Of a stretch of 64,000 nt of DNA, positions 1 to 11,639 are shown in pieces. Each line of letters begins with the position of its first letter. Position 1 is the first letter of the stretch. Made by a program: the position numbers and the translations under genes. The notes under the pieces are model-generated. The model saw nothing but the letters and a program-made list of their open reading frames with translations, was not told the DNA's origin and searched no databases. Source of the stretch: Phyto melanocephala (lineage: Eukaryota > Arthropoda > Insecta > Diptera > Rhinophoridae); contig OW799233.1 of the NCBI GenBank assembly GCA_941918925.1, positions 151,334,845 through 151,398,844 of the forward strand, given 5' to 3'.

Positions 1-294
1 AAAAAAAATTTAAAAAAATTTTTTAAAAATTTTTCTAAAAAAATTTTTTAAAAAAATTTAAAAAAAATATAAAAAAAAATAATAAAATATAAATAATATA
101 TTAAATAATATAAAATAAAATTTTTTTGGCTCAGCTGGGATTCGATGCCACATTTATTCTAACGTGTACGTATGCACGTATTTTATATGGGATGAATGGT
201 GATACAAACAATTGTTATTGCATGACTACACGTTGTGAAGGGTATATAAGATTCGGCACGGCCGAATATAGCACTGTTACTTGTTAATAAATAA
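1..294 (-). repeat. Family A interspersed repeat, truncated at window edge
   Basis: This copy reads on the minus strand and is cut by the window start. It shows the AT-rich core, the block TGGCTCAGCTGGGATTCGAT, the 'atgaatggtgatacaaacaa' block, and the terminal palindrome ttcggcacggccgaa followed by 'tagcactgttacttgtt'. The same blocks recur in order at about 2.1, 25.4, 47.3 and 59.7 kb. Noncoding; no protein is seen in it. Confidence 0.8.
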
Positions 295-649
295 ATTTGT
301 TATGGAAATTATTAATTTTAATTATATAATTATTATGTATTGGAAATTATTTTTTTCATATTTAAATTAAATTTGAAATTTTTAGTAATGTTTTTATTTA
401 TTGGTAAACTAGCAGAATCCGGACCGCTCTGCTGGCCCTAATAATATTTTTTCATTGAAGGATTTTAATATTATCTGCCAGCATTTGTTAGGCATGCATA
501 ATTGTCATAAATAGTGAATCATTCGTTTGAGGGTATCACTCCCCGATTCCTTTAATTTTATTTCTCATTAGGAAATTGTAGTAGTAGCTCGTATTAAATT
601 TAAACCAAATAGAGATTACAACTATCACAAAAAAATATACAAAGTTTAA
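295..649. other. AT-rich intergenic sequence, nothing recognised
   Basis: No open frame, repeat block or RNA gene was recognised here. The stretch lies between a family-A copy and a LINE fragment, and may be unrecognised LINE sequence. Confidence 0.4.
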
Positions 650-1330
650 AGCCTACAACAGTTATAGTTCTGCAGAGATGACTGGAGCTTTTGACTCAAT
701 AAGGCTAGAAAGAATGTGGGAGGAACTAAGATCCAGAGGCTTGTCAACAAAAATAATTCAATGTACGCTAATACCACTCTTAGGATTCGGCACAAGAGTG
801 TGATCAGGAAACAATTCACTACAAATGCGGGGCTAAAACAAGGATTCCCTTTGTCCCACTTATATTTGACATTTTTTTGGATAGAGTCATGTCGAAAATA
901 TCCTACAAATTGCTTCGAAGAAGTGTATTGTGCATATTTGCCTCATGTCTCACAAATGCAGAAATCTACAGTCCAAGATAACTGATTTGGTCGAAGTATT
1001 CAAAACAATAGGACTTGAAGTAAAAGTCGAGAAAAAACATGCCATGCGAATAAATCACACTTTGTACAATAGCATCCTTACAAAAACAGAGTATTATATA
1101 TGTTATTTCCATTTGCTACTTAGGTAGCATATTGACGGTGGATGAGGAAGGTGTGGAAGAGGTTGTGCCCAGTAGGCAAAAAAAAGGCAAGAATAGCGTT
1201 CGGTCGACTTAATAAGACATGACGATCCTCGCAAATTTCGAGAAGGAGGAAGATTGGAATCTTTAACAAACTTATGAAGTCTTTACTGCTCTATGAAAGC
1301 AAGACATAGAAATAGACTACAGTAGTGTGA
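650..1330 (+). pseudogene. Decayed non-LTR (LINE) reverse transcriptase fragment
   Basis: Read in shifting plus-strand frames, this stretch gives a reverse-transcriptase-like series: 'GAFDSIRLERMWEELRSRGL' near 685-740, then 'TTNAGLKQGFPLS' (the GxxQGxPLS turn of non-LTR enzymes) near 820-860. A later segment reads 'SILTVDEEGVEE', then 'ARIAFGRLN' and 'SLLLYESKT', which resembles the conserved region downstream of the polymerase domain in LINEs. Several stops and frameshifts interrupt it, and the catalytic YxDD motif is not visible, so the copy is dead. The family looks like RTE, CR1 or Jockey-type, but I cannot choose between them. The two short open frames inside it are pieces of this remnant, not host genes. 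Confidence 0.7.
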
Positions 1331-1586
1331 TAAACTAACACAACTGGCTCAAATGACGAATTTCGCCCAACACAATTTTTACCAAAAAAATTCTTTGTGT
1401 AAATTCGACGTTTAAAGCACAATAACAACGAAAAATTTACAGCTGTTATTAATGATAAAATTGTTTGCTGTTTGTGAAAAAAATTAAAAATTTAAATTTT
1501 TAAAAAACTCATCATTATAATAAATATTTATTTTTACAATTTTTCTGAAATGTAGGATGGTTGTGAATAAAATAAGATATAAATCA

Positions 1587-1700
1587 TAACGAGTAAGAGC
1601 ACTACATTTGATACCCTTCACCAATTTTGTGTACTGTTAATAACCAAATATGGAATAATCCCTTTATACTGAAATATGTGTTACTCTCTTTGTGTAACTT
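1587..1700 (+). repeat. Family H 5' end fragment
   Basis: The segment 'gtaagagcactacatttgat' through 'ttcaccaattttgtgtac' matches the start of family H seen complete at 49689. The first palindrome is eroded. The flanks (1331-1586 and 1701-2075) hold no recognised feature. Confidence 0.55.
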
Positions 1701-2075
1701 CGATTTGCTATTAAAATATTCTTTTTTTTTTTTAAATTACTTCTTGCAATAAAACCTTAAGTATTTCAACATTAAAAATTACACTACTGATTGATTTACT
1801 ACAAATTTGTGTAAACGAACGCAATTTCGTAAAATGCAGTAAAAATTTGTATAAATTCGTACCTTTATACTGAAAAAACTTTATCGCTACTTATTTCTAA
1901 ACATCTCCTAAACACTTGAAAATATAAAAAAAACGTTCTTTAGCTGACTTAAAGAAAATTTTATTGATAACCGTTTTTTGGTATTTTCTTCAAACACGGA
2001 CTAATCATTCTCCAGTTATGATGAAATGTATCAGCCCGTTAAAAAAAATCTGAGCCCGATAGAAAAATATTAAAA

Positions 2076-2835
2076 ACAAGTAACAGTGCTATATTCGGCC
2101 GTGCCGAATCTTATATACCCTTCACAACGTGTAGTCATGCAATAACAATTGTTTGTATCATCATTCATCCCATATAAAATACGTGCATACGTACACGTTA
2201 GAATAAATGTGGCATCGAATCCCAGCTGAGCCAAAAAAATTTTATTTTATTTTATTTTATTTAATATATTATTTATATATTATTTTTTTTTTTATATTTT
2301 TTTTAAATTTTTTTAGAAAAATTTTTAAAAAATTTTTTTAAATTTTTGTTTACATTTTTTTAAAATTTTTTTTTTGTAGTTTTTTTTATTATTTTTTTCT
2401 TATTTCTAATATTTTTTTTTTTGTAATTTTTTTTGTTTGGTATGTTTTTTACATGTATGTATGTATGTATGTTGTTGTTGTAATTGTGAAAAACAACGAG
2501 GTGGTCGTGGTTTTTTGCTCATATCTGAGAAAGTTATGGGGCGATTGTGCTGAATTTCAATAGCGATTCATTCCTGGATATTTCCAAGAGATTGATACCA
2601 TGTACAGATCTGAGGAACATATAGTTGCTTCTAAAAGTTGATTTCAACCAACACACGGACAGACGGGCAGACGGATAGACGGACAGACGGACAGACGGTC
2701 AGGGCTTAATCGACTCCTCTATTCATAAGCTTTCAGAAAATATATACTTTATGGGGTCGGAAATGAAAATTGTAGAAATTACAAACGGAATGACAAAGCT
2801 ATATATACCCTTGTGCACCACAGGTGAAGGGTATA
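2076..2835 (+). repeat. Family A interspersed repeat, full-length copy
   Basis: Full-length reference copy of family A. It starts acaagtaacagtgctatatt, then the palindrome ttcggccgtgccgaa and tatacccttcac. A long AT-rich core follows. A (GACR)n-type tract (acacggacagacgggcagac and on) lies near 2655-2700. The end is a hairpin, tatacccttgtgc...gtgaagggtata. The 12-base tatacccttcac near the left end and gtgaagggtata at the right end are inverted repeats. No coding capacity. Confidence 0.85.
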
Positions 2836-2971
2836 AAAAGGAATTTGAATTTAGTGCGTCAAAGTCTCCATAGTCCACATATTTTAATTGAAATGGTAAT
2901 TTTTGCTGCAGACCAGTGTAATTTAGTGAATCGCACTACAGATCATCGTAAATAAATGTTTTTATATAATA
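2836..2971. other. Short unassigned intergenic sequence
   Basis: No feature recognised between the family-A copy and the Helitron-like element. Confidence 0.4.
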
Positions 2972-3650
2972 CTAGCTAATACCCGGTGTGCTTCGCCACC
3001 CCAAATTTTAGTATTTAATTCATATGGCAGGTGCCACGCCCACTATTGTAAATGCACCCAGTTTTTCCATAAATGTTTATTGGAATAGCAAAGTTGCTTT
3101 TGCAAAATTTTACTACTCTAATCGATATCGTTTTCCAGATATACGAATTTTAGTATTTAATTCATATGGTAGGTGCCACGCCCACTATTGTTAATGCAGC
3201 CATTTTTTCCATAAATATTTATTTGAATATCAAAGTTGCTTTTGCAAAATTTTACTACTCTAATCGATATCGTTTTTCAAATATACGAATTTTAGTATTT
3301 AATTCATGTGGCCACGCCTACTATTGCAAGTCCGCCCATTTCTTACTAAAATATTCGTGTGAATGTGAAAGTTTACCGTACTTAATTTGAAGACTCTAGC
3401 TGCATTAACTTTCGTGATATATAATATTTAATACTTATTCTTTAATAGGGCGTGGCACCCCGCCCACTTACAATTTCAAACCAAAGTATAGCCTATAGTT
3501 CCTTCCAGACATACAGAAAGATTCTGTGAAAATTTCAAGGAAATCGGTCCAGCCGTTTAACCGTCTATAAACCACAAACAAACATACAAACATACAAACA
3601 TATATAAACATACAAACATACAAACACACATTGATTTTTATATATATAGA
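2972..3650 (-). mobile_element. Non-autonomous Helitron-like element (family E, copy 1)
   Basis: On the plus strand it starts CTAGCTAATACCCGG and ends tatatatatagA, with A before and T after. On the minus strand that is 5'-TC...CTAG-3' between A and T, as expected for Helitrons. A short GC-rich hairpin (GGTG...CACC) lies next to the CTAG end. Inside are about 141-bp tandem units starting 'ttagtatttaattcatatgg' near 3008, 3149 and 3290. There is also a hairpin-forming GGGCGTGGCACCCCGCCCAC near 3449. No Rep/helicase coding is seen. Confidence 0.7.
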
Positions 3651-5030
3651 TGGCACATTTGTCGGACAAACTCAATAAACAACACAGAACTATGGAAGAT
3701 AACAAATGAAAAGACAATAGCATAACAAATGTCACAACGCAAGTAAACCCAATGTCAGTATTTTGCATATGGCATTAGAACACAACACCCAAGGAAGGCG
3801 ATACTTCGGCCGACCAAAATATACATGACGCAGGATAATCTTTCAGGAACTTAAGAGATTAAATAAATTAATAAATGAAATTAGAGTACTGTGTACGAAT
3901 ACAATATGTTGTAAAAACCTTGTAGAAGCCCAATGTTTCCAATTGGGTTGAATAAATGAAAACAAAACGCATATAAGCTATTGCGTATCCAGATACCAGT
4001 TCATAATTTTGTAATCCCAAATTTTTGTTACGTACAATAATGTTATGTATGTATATGTACCTATACATTTTAATCTTCATAATGTATATTTACGTGACGA
4101 GTTGTACATGCATACACAGATGTGACGATTCACGCCCTGGTCCTATTGTCTGTTTCAATTTAATAAAACTGTATCTGAAATAGTTATTTAACCCACGTTT
4201 AAAATTAAATCACCTTAAAAACTTTAATCAGTAATCTCTCTTATATGCATGGATGTACATACGTATATACTATGTATGTACATGTGTGTATATATTTTAC
4301 CCTAAAATTGTGCAATTAACAAACAAGATGTTGGATAATTTTTATCTGGCATATAAAATTATGTGAGTATTTATTTACAACAAATTTTGTATATTGCACC
4401 GGTAATGTTAATGTTATAACGGCAAAATCCTTAATACAGGTTATGACAATTAATATTTTTTGTTTCTTTTGAAAAACACGTTTTTAAGATAAAATGTTAC
4501 AAAAAATTTCGGTGTATATTTTTACAGCCATGTGCATTAATATACTGCTCTTTGTAATTAAATAAGCACTTGTTTTTAAATAAATTCAGTTATTGTTTTA
4601 CTAGGTTTTTGGGAGAAAAAAAATTTTATTTGGAGGATATACTTATGTAAAGGGCGTCTCAGTTAGAATGCACTTTTTAACTTAAGTGTCGTGTTTTTGT
4701 TGTGCAAGTAAAAATTCTGACATTCTCTGACTTCTAACAAATTACACAAATCACTACACAGCTTATATACATAGATATATTTATGATATAATATTTTCCA
4801 ATTTTAATTTTTATTTTTTTTGTCGAACTTTTGAAGTCAAAACTGATATTTAAATTATTATACAGGCTTAAGTTCATTTTTAAATATTCTTATTTTTACA
4901 AGGAATTTGTTTTGATGATAGAATAATAAACGAGTGATAATAGAAAGATAATGACATAGCAGCCACACGTTCAAGTTTTGCCTCTCAATTTACAATGCAC
5001 TGAAATCTTCTTACCTTCTCACTCACTCAC
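3651..5030. other. AT-rich intergenic region, no gene recognised
   Basis: Short open frames exist (for example minus strand 3868-4080) but have low-complexity, AT-driven composition and no motif. (GTAT)n-type stretches occur near 4040 and 4260. Nothing else could be supported. Confidence 0.4.
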
Positions 5031-5432
5031 CCTTCACACAGGGAAAAATGCTTGATATAGGTTTGTTATTCCGTGTGAAATTTCTACAATTTTCATTTCC
5101 GACCCCATAAAGTATATATTTTCTGAAATCTTATGAATAGGGGAGTCGATTAAGCTCTGTCAGTCTTTCCGTCTGTCCGTATGTATGTTGAAACTTTTTG
5201 ATGCCCTGCACCCGCGTGAAGTAGCAGGAGCAGATCGGTATTGAAAATCAAAGGAAAAACCACGACTACCTGGTTTTTTCACAATAACAACAACAAGATA
5301 AGTACATACATTCATACCAACATTTTATTTATTATTATTTTTTTTTTTTTGAAACATACATACATAATCTTAATATATAATCTTACAATGGGATGTTTTT
5401 ATGTATGTATGTATGTTTTTTATATGTATGTA
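5031..5432 (-). repeat. Family A repeat interrupted by a Tc1-like element
   Basis: Minus-orientation family-A copy. Its 3' part runs from 'ccttcacacagggaaaaatg' to 'tatatgtatgTA', and it resumes at 6749-6790 with TAcgtatttcatacgagatg. The copy near 59.7 kb has the same join uninterrupted, so the Tc1-like element split this repeat at a TA. Confidence 0.75.
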
Positions 5433-6748
5433 CAGTGGCGAGCAATAATGGCTGAATGTTAGCAACATTCTTACTAAAAACATAAAAAAAATTAAATAAA
5501 AACACAACCAAAAAAAAAAATAATTCAGTCTTTTTTCATTATTTTGTGTTTTTTTTATTAAATACAAAAAAAATTACAGAAAACTTAAATATATTTCCTA
5601 TTTTTACAAATAACTTAACGTAAATCAATTCTTCCATTTGTGCCCGTTATTTAAATTTATATATATTTATTTATTTTCAATATTTTGTCCATAATCCTTT
5701 ATTCTTTTTTACACCTCTAATGCGCTTCGGCATACTCTCCACCAAATTCTCAATAGTTTGTTTGGGTATTTTCTTCCATTCTTCCTGTACCCTTTCCCAA
5801 AGTTGATCCAAATTGGTTGGAGCTCTCTAGTACGTTGCTAGTCTTCTTTTTAATAGTGCCCATAAATTTTCAATTGAATTTTAATCCGGGCTTTGAGCTG
5901 GCCACTTGACCATTTGGTTTCGTCTGACCAGATCACACGTTTCCATTCATCAGCGGCCCATTTACCATACGTTTTACAAAATTCAAGACGAGCCTTTACG
6001 TTTTTCTCCGATAAAGCAGGCTTTTTTTGCTTTATGGCAGAAATCAGGCCGACTCTGCGAAGTGCTCTACGGGCTGTCCACTCGCTAACATTTTTATTTA
6101 TGGCCCTAGCAGCTAATTTTGGAGTTTTTGTATCTTTTTGTGTCATTAAACGTTCCATTAGACGAGCATCGCCATCGGTTAACAATCTTGGTCGACCTTT
6201 AACTACAGCAACAGGTTCCATATTTTTTCGTTTTCGGACACTTAACACTGTAAAGTGAGATACTTCTAACGTCGTTGCTATTTGTCTTGCCGATTGAACT
6301 TTTTCTGTTAGATATACAATTCGATGCTCCATTTGAGCACTAATTTTTTTCATTTTTTTATAGTAAAATCTAATTTTTTATAATAAGCGGCAAAATTCTA
6401 AGTTTAATGAATACTGATTAATAAAAATTATACTTTAAAAGAAAAAGCAAAGATGACAAAAAAAAAATTTAACGAAATAATACCGTTTATTTTGGTGCAT
6501 TATAATTGCTTTTTGTGTTTATAAAGTTCAGTAACATAAAGAGCATAAGTGGAAGAATTGTTGTTTGCAGGTTTTATAAAAATATTTTAATTTTGTTAAA
6601 ACTTTACGAGTTTTTTTTACTCTATATTATGTTGTAGAAAGCTGTAAGTCTACCCTGAATGTTTTTTAGTATTATCTCCATTACTAATACGTTTACAATG
6701 AAATTAACTCAAATTTAAAAAACATTCTTCCATTTTTGCTCGCCACTG
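5433..6748 (-). mobile_element. Tc1-like DNA transposon, internally deleted
   Basis: Inverted terminal repeats: the left end reads cagtggcgagcaataatggc and the right end read backwards gives cagtggcgagcaaaaatgga. They match over about 28 bases with few differences and are flanked by TA at 5431-5432 and 6749-6750. It carries a minus-strand transposase that has lost its catalytic centre, so it is not autonomous. It sits inside a family-A repeat. Confidence 0.85.
5676..6353 (-). pseudogene. Tc1-like transposase, catalytic core deleted
   Basis: A Tc1-family transposase cuts and pastes its own element by DNA cleavage. From the ATG at 6353 the frame is open for 167 codons. Residues 8-45 look like the first helix-turn-helix, GRPR at 53-56 is the AT-hook-like linker, and residues 75-110 look like the second DNA-binding helices. 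VIWSDET at 140-146 carries the first catalytic aspartate (residue 144). Right after this the text jumps, in shifted frames, to remnants of the final region ('WPAQSPD', 'NSIENLWALLKRRL'), then 'LDQLWERVQEEW' and 'LVESMPKRIRGV' to a stop near 5676. The part holding the second catalytic aspartate is gone. A full family member is about 340 residues, so roughly 400 bases are missing. It cannot be active. Confidence 0.85.
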
Positions 6749-6790
6749 TACGTATTTCATACGAGATGAATGGTGATACAAATAATTAAT

Positions 6791-7397
6791 AAAATTTCGA
6801 CCTAACTAGTTGTAGTAAGATAATATAAAAAAAGTAAATAAATTAGTTACCGAACTCAATTAACTTAAAAACCTGGGAGTTAAATAGATGATATAAATAT
6901 CTAACACGTAATCAAAGATGATGATGAAACCGTAGCTGGTTTCGAAAATGCATACTACTCCGCTAGTATTGGCACAACATTCTTTCAATATCACAACTAA
7001 AAAAATTCTTTTTGATAATAAGAATGTTAAATATTTTCCTTAACTTTTCAAATATCGATATTGATGAATTACTGTATCTTTTTTATATATTAAATTCTTG
7101 GTAAAATTTCCGTTGATTGATTATTTAATAATTTATATTTTTTCAATCTCCACAATAAGACATCAGAAACCTATAAAAGATGGAGTTCACTTTGGTTAAT
7201 TTTTTATTACTCTCCCAATTAATATGTGTACTTATCTACATTACCACTAGTGTATTTTTTCTTTATTTTTTAACCTCAAAAACACCTAAAACAATAAATA
7301 AACTGGGTGTGTTGATGCAATAGTATTCAACATACTTTGAGTGTTAATAACTAAGAAAACAACTTGTTTTTCTCTAAACATAAAAAAAAAACAAATA
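6791..7397. other. Intergenic, contains a fragment shared with the 25.8-kb MITE
   Basis: Bases about 6905-6955 ('gatgaaaccgtagctggttt', 'cgaaaatgcat') match in reverse the interior of the element at 25742-26255, so an old fragment of that family lies here. The rest shows no gene or repeat I can name. Confidence 0.45.
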
Positions 7398-7979
7398 AAG
7401 GGTGGTTAAATTTTAAGGGTCGATTTGATTTTGAATAAAACACAAATTATTTGGGATATTATTATAATTTCTTTTTATTATGATAATATTGATATGATTT
7501 AATTATGTATGTATGGAACAAAATATCATCCAAATGGCCGCCGCGACCTCGGCTGCACACCTTAATCCGATGATCCAAATTTTCAATTTTTTGCTCAATT
7601 GTTAACTGCTCTTTTGATACACTATCGCGAAAAACAGCAATGTCTTCCGTTCAACGAACTAAAAAGGCACTCAGAGATGTTTTCACATTTCATACAGACC
7701 TCTTTTGCTGAACTTTAAATAATTTTCACAATCCTCCCGCTAATGGACGAATTCGAACGATAATGTTGACCAAAAAATCACGGAGTGCACAAAATGCATT
7801 TTGATTTGAACGCCCATTTTAATAAAAAACCTGAATAACTTTAACGCGTTGCTCATTTGCGTATCTTTCCACTGTTCAGTCTGAGATTGAGAACTGTCAA
7901 ACGAAATGCAAAAAAAAAAAAACTTGTTGTTTATGTGTGGTTCACCTTCAACATGGGCCCTTAAAATTTAACCACCCTT
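7398..7979 (-). mobile_element. Family C mariner-like MITE
   Basis: Inverted ends AAGGGTGGTTAAATTTTAAG and its complement, with TA at 7396-7397 and 7980-7981. The interior is a shortened copy of the family-C transposase element of 11.64-12.78 kb. It keeps the start region (minus strand near 7870, where the initiation codon is mutated) and the end region 'gccgccgcgacctcgg', but lacks the catalytic middle. Confidence 0.8.
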
Positions 7980-7981
7980 TA

Positions 7982-8339
7982 CATGCAATAACAACACAAA
8001 CCAAAACTTTCTTGCCAAAAATTGTAAATATTTATGAATGAATGGATGTTTAAGTAATGAGATTTAAAATACAAACAGACATGCGTAGGTACATATTTAT
8101 GTTTTTGTGTTTACATACACAGATGTATGAATATGTGTTAGTATTGATTATTGCATCAGTGTTTTTTTTATTGTAACATACGAGTCTGGTATATGTAATA
8201 ACCTGCAGTTTTTAAAATTGTATTTTTATGGCTAGAAAGGGAAAATATTGAAGCAGATTTAAATAATTGTGTCGCAGTATAACATAATATTCGTTCCAAG
8301 AGAATTTTCGAAAAAAAATTTAATTTCATCTTGTTTTAT
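7982..8339. other. AT-rich intergenic sequence
   Basis: No feature recognised. Confidence 0.35.
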
Positions 8340-8625
8340 AATCTAATCCTGTGGTGCCATTCCATTTGCAATTTCTACATGCATAATGAATTTCACACAC
8401 CAATAAGTTTATATTATCTGAAAGTTTATAAATGGGGGAGTTTAGTTCTGTTCCATCTGTTCATATGCACGTGTGTTCGTTGAAATTAACTTTTAGCAGC
8501 TTCCATATGCTGATGTGTAGTAAAAACTTTTAGGAAATTTTCTACAAAAAATCGGTGTCAGATCTAGGAAAAACGCTCCGTAATTTTCTGAGATATGAGC
8601 AAATAAACACAACTTACTGGATCAG
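8340..8625 (-). repeat. Degraded family A copy
   Basis: Diverged blocks of family A in minus order: 'tgcaatttctacatgcataa', 'tatctgaaagtttataaatg', 'gggggagt', 'gttgaaatta', and 'ttttctgagatatgagcaaa' at the end. Older than the other copies judging by its many differences. Confidence 0.55.
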
Positions 8626-8812
8626 TACAAACAATCCTTAATTTATAATGTGTACACCAAATTAAAAACAGGATAAAAATAAAATTGCTAGCCTCTTTTA
8701 AACGAGAGTTTAAATTATGACATTCGTTTTGTGTTTATTTTTTATATAATTATTACATATAAAACACTCTTTACAAAAATAATTTGTATCAACATGCTTT
8801 TGTCTTTTTACT

Positions 8813-9090
8813 ATACCGTTCACAGTGAGTGTAAGGGTATACATATAGGTTTGTCGTTCCGTACACAATAAAGTATATATTTATGGAAAGCTTATGAAGA
8901 GGGAAGTCGATTAAGAATTGTCCGCCTGTCCGTGTGTATGTTGAAATAGACTTTTTATAGCCCCCAAACATTTAAGAGACCCGCCGCTCTATAAATAACT
9001 GAGACATGATGAAAAAACCTAGACCACCTTGTCTTTTCACAACAATACAAACTGGATGAACGTATGTAGGTTCGAATCCCAGTTAAGACA
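8813..9090 (-). repeat. Partial family A copy
   Basis: Recognised by 'gggtatacatataggtttgt', 'aaagtatatatttatggaaa', 'gtccgcctgtccgtgtgtat', 'ttcacaacaatacaaactgg' and ggttcgaatcccagttaaga. The AT-rich core and left end are missing. It abuts the family-C copy that follows. Confidence 0.65.
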
Positions 9091-9091
9091 A

Positions 9092-9636
9092 AAAATATTT
9101 TATATTGTTCCTTACATAATTGAACCATACCAATATTATCATAATAACAAGTAAGAGTGCTATATTCGGCCGTGCTGAATCTTATATACCCTTCACAACG
9201 TTTGTATTTATGTATGTATGTTGTTGTTGTAGTGTTGTTTTTGTGAAAAAAAAAATCGAGGTGGTCGTGGGTTTTTGCTCATATCTCAGTTGTTTATGTA
9301 CCGATGTTTCTGATTTTTAATAATGATATACTCCCGAATATTTCTGATATTTTAATGCCTTACCCGGTTCCAAGCGATGTCGGGGGGCTTCAAAAAGTTG
9401 ATTTCAACATACACACTGACAGACGGCCAGACGGCCAGACTGACAGAGCTTAATCGACTCCCCTATGCATAAGCTTTATGGGGTCGGAAATGAAAATTGT
9501 AGAAGTTTCACACGGAATGACAAACCTATATATACCCTTTTTCACTGTGTGAGGGGTATAAAAAGAAATGACAATAATTTTCTAAATAATTTGTGTTTTA
9601 TTTAAAATCAACATCGGCCCTTAAAATTTAACCACT
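9092..9636 (+). mobile_element. Family C end fragment split by a family A insertion
   Basis: Bases 9093-9146 ('cataattgaaccataccaat', 'attatcataata') and 9561-9636 (aaaagaaatgacaataattt to cggcccttaaaatttaacca) are continuous in other family-C copies such as 18.7-18.88 kb. The family-A copy in between therefore inserted into this element. Confidence 0.75.
9147..9560 (+). repeat. Family A repeat with internal deletion, inserted in family C
   Basis: Starts acaagtaagagtgctatatt and ends gtgaggggtata. It lacks the AT-rich core between 'cccttcacaacg' and 'tttgtatttatgtatgtatg'. Joining the flanks (…ataata + aaaag…) recreates the uninterrupted family-C text, which fixes the ends of family A to within two or three bases. 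Confidence 0.8.
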
Positions 9637-11480
9637 AATTTTTTTGTTGAGCTTGAGTTTTTTTTTATAAAAATATTTTTTATTAACACCAATATTTCGC
9701 TACCAAATAATGGGTAGCTTCTGCGGGGTAAATACACAATTTAAGCAGTCATCAAACAAAACAACACGTAAGACGACTTAAAAATATAAAGAAACAGCAT
9801 ATACATAAACATTTTAAAAACTGTTGTGGAGATAAACTTATATCAAGTATGTTTATCAAAAATTTTACCAATTTATTTGTGGCAAGCTTATCCTCTAGTT
9901 CAGTTACATTTCGTTTTTTTTTTGGCTTTGTTGGGTCTTAATAAAATTAGCAAATTTTTCAGTTAAGCTCAAAATCAACTTTGATTTAAAAAAAAATTAA
10001 TCTATTTAGCACAAATCGTCTTAAAGAGCTTACATTGATGATTAATAAAGCTGAAAATTTTGTTATCTCGGCTTAAGTTCTTTTGTATAAATTCCACAAA
10101 TATACATACTAATTTTGTTCAGTTTGATGTCACAACTAACTGCGGGAACGCGTCGACCGATTTCAACCAAAATTTCAGGTTACATTGATGATGGTCTGTA
10201 TATGGTTTATGTAAAGTTTGCACGAAATGGGACCAGAGATGTGGTATTTAGATTTTCCTATATATTCCCATACAAATGTCAAAGAAATACCCACCATTTT
10301 CCATAGTATGATTATTGTCAATTGAAAAGCTACAAAACCGGTTATTCTAAATGGAACTGGAAAGGGGGAGAGGGTGAGTGATAGCCTCATATGTAATGAA
10401 AACAATGCAAAAAATTTGTTGGGGCAGTAAAGCGGTCTGGCTTCTGCTAGTAGATTTATATATTAATCCTTCATACAAAAAAAAAATTTGAATCTGCGAA
10501 AAACATATTTACTTTACTGAAGTCCTTTGGTGTGGAAGATTAACCGGCCTCTAAGGAAACATGTTTTAGAATATATATATGAAATATATAATTAATAAAA
10601 AATAAATTTTTGTTTCGTATAGAACAACTTTAGCTGTGGCAGATTTTTTTAAATTGTCGATAAATGCACTTTGCGAATCTACGAGCTCTACCTTTGATGA
10701 CTTGACTTGACTTGGGTTACATGGTTGTTATAAAAACTGTCGGGTAAAAACGTTTTTCTGAGTAGCTGTATGTCTGTCAAAGTTAAAGGAAATTACGTTG
10801 CTCATAGCTGATTTGTATTATTGCTTTTTGTGTATGCGTATGTATTTAATTCGGTATTTTGGATGCTGGCTGAATAAATAAAATGTGCCTAAGGTGGAGG
10901 CTTTCATTGTTATTATTTTTTGTGTCGACTTATGCTCTTGCTTAAAAGAAAAGTGAAATGTTGTGATTATCAGGTCTGTTTTTTTTTTTTTTTGATGATG
11001 TTTTTGTTGCTAAGTTTAGTAATACTACATTAAGGCCACATTTCACCGCTTTGGGCTTTGTTTTTTTTCTTCTTCCAGATATTAACATATAAATTTCGTC
11101 ATTACTTGAAATGCTTTTTTCTGAAGTACCTACAACTATGCAGAGAAAGACATACTTGTAAAGATTTCTGAGTTTATTAAATTTTCCATATCTTACAAGT
11201 ACATATTTATGGCGAACTAAGCAAAGTAATTGCATTGTCAGGATGAATTTAACTAAAATATTCTGTATTAAACCATATCAAACAATTCTCCTAAAATCCA
11301 AGTTGAATTGTAGGAAAAATTAGTACTAAATATAACAAAAAGAAATAATTTTTTTTATTTATAAATAAAATAAGATTATTTGTATTTTAGACACGTTGTT
11401 TCAGAGGTACATGAACAAAGACACATTTTCACAACATAAATTAATAATATTTTCAGCTAGGCTATAAAATGGCGTACAAT
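9637..11480. other. Intergenic region, no gene recognised
   Basis: Bases 10115-10440 are less AT-rich and contain 'ctgcgggaacgcgtcgaccg' and 'ggaaagggggagagggtgag'. This may be another interspersed repeat, but no second copy was seen in the window. A 97-codon minus-strand frame (10942-11235) is lysine- and asparagine-rich with no motif. I do not call a gene here. Confidence 0.4.
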
Positions 11481-11639
11481 AAATTAATATATCTATGTAT
11501 GTGTCAAATGTAGTAATTAAAAATGTACCAACCAAATGTACCAGATCAAATAATATAAAACAAAACAAAAAGATTTTTTATTATTAAAAGGACCTTAAGC
11601 TTAAAAAACTATTAAACATAAATGTACCAACTTTAAAAA
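11480..11639 (-). repeat. Repeat R3, part 1 (split by family C element)
   Basis: The text 'aaatgtagtaattaaaaatg' and 'taccaaccaaatgtaccaga' matches the R3 copy near 21.86 kb. The second half of the same copy resumes at 12776. Confidence 0.5.

Noticed and set aside
5893..6258. 121-codon plus-strand frame
   Set aside because: Antisense shadow of the Tc1-like transposase.
10942..11235. 97-codon minus-strand frame
   Set aside because: Lysine/asparagine-rich composition, no motif, no start or splice support.
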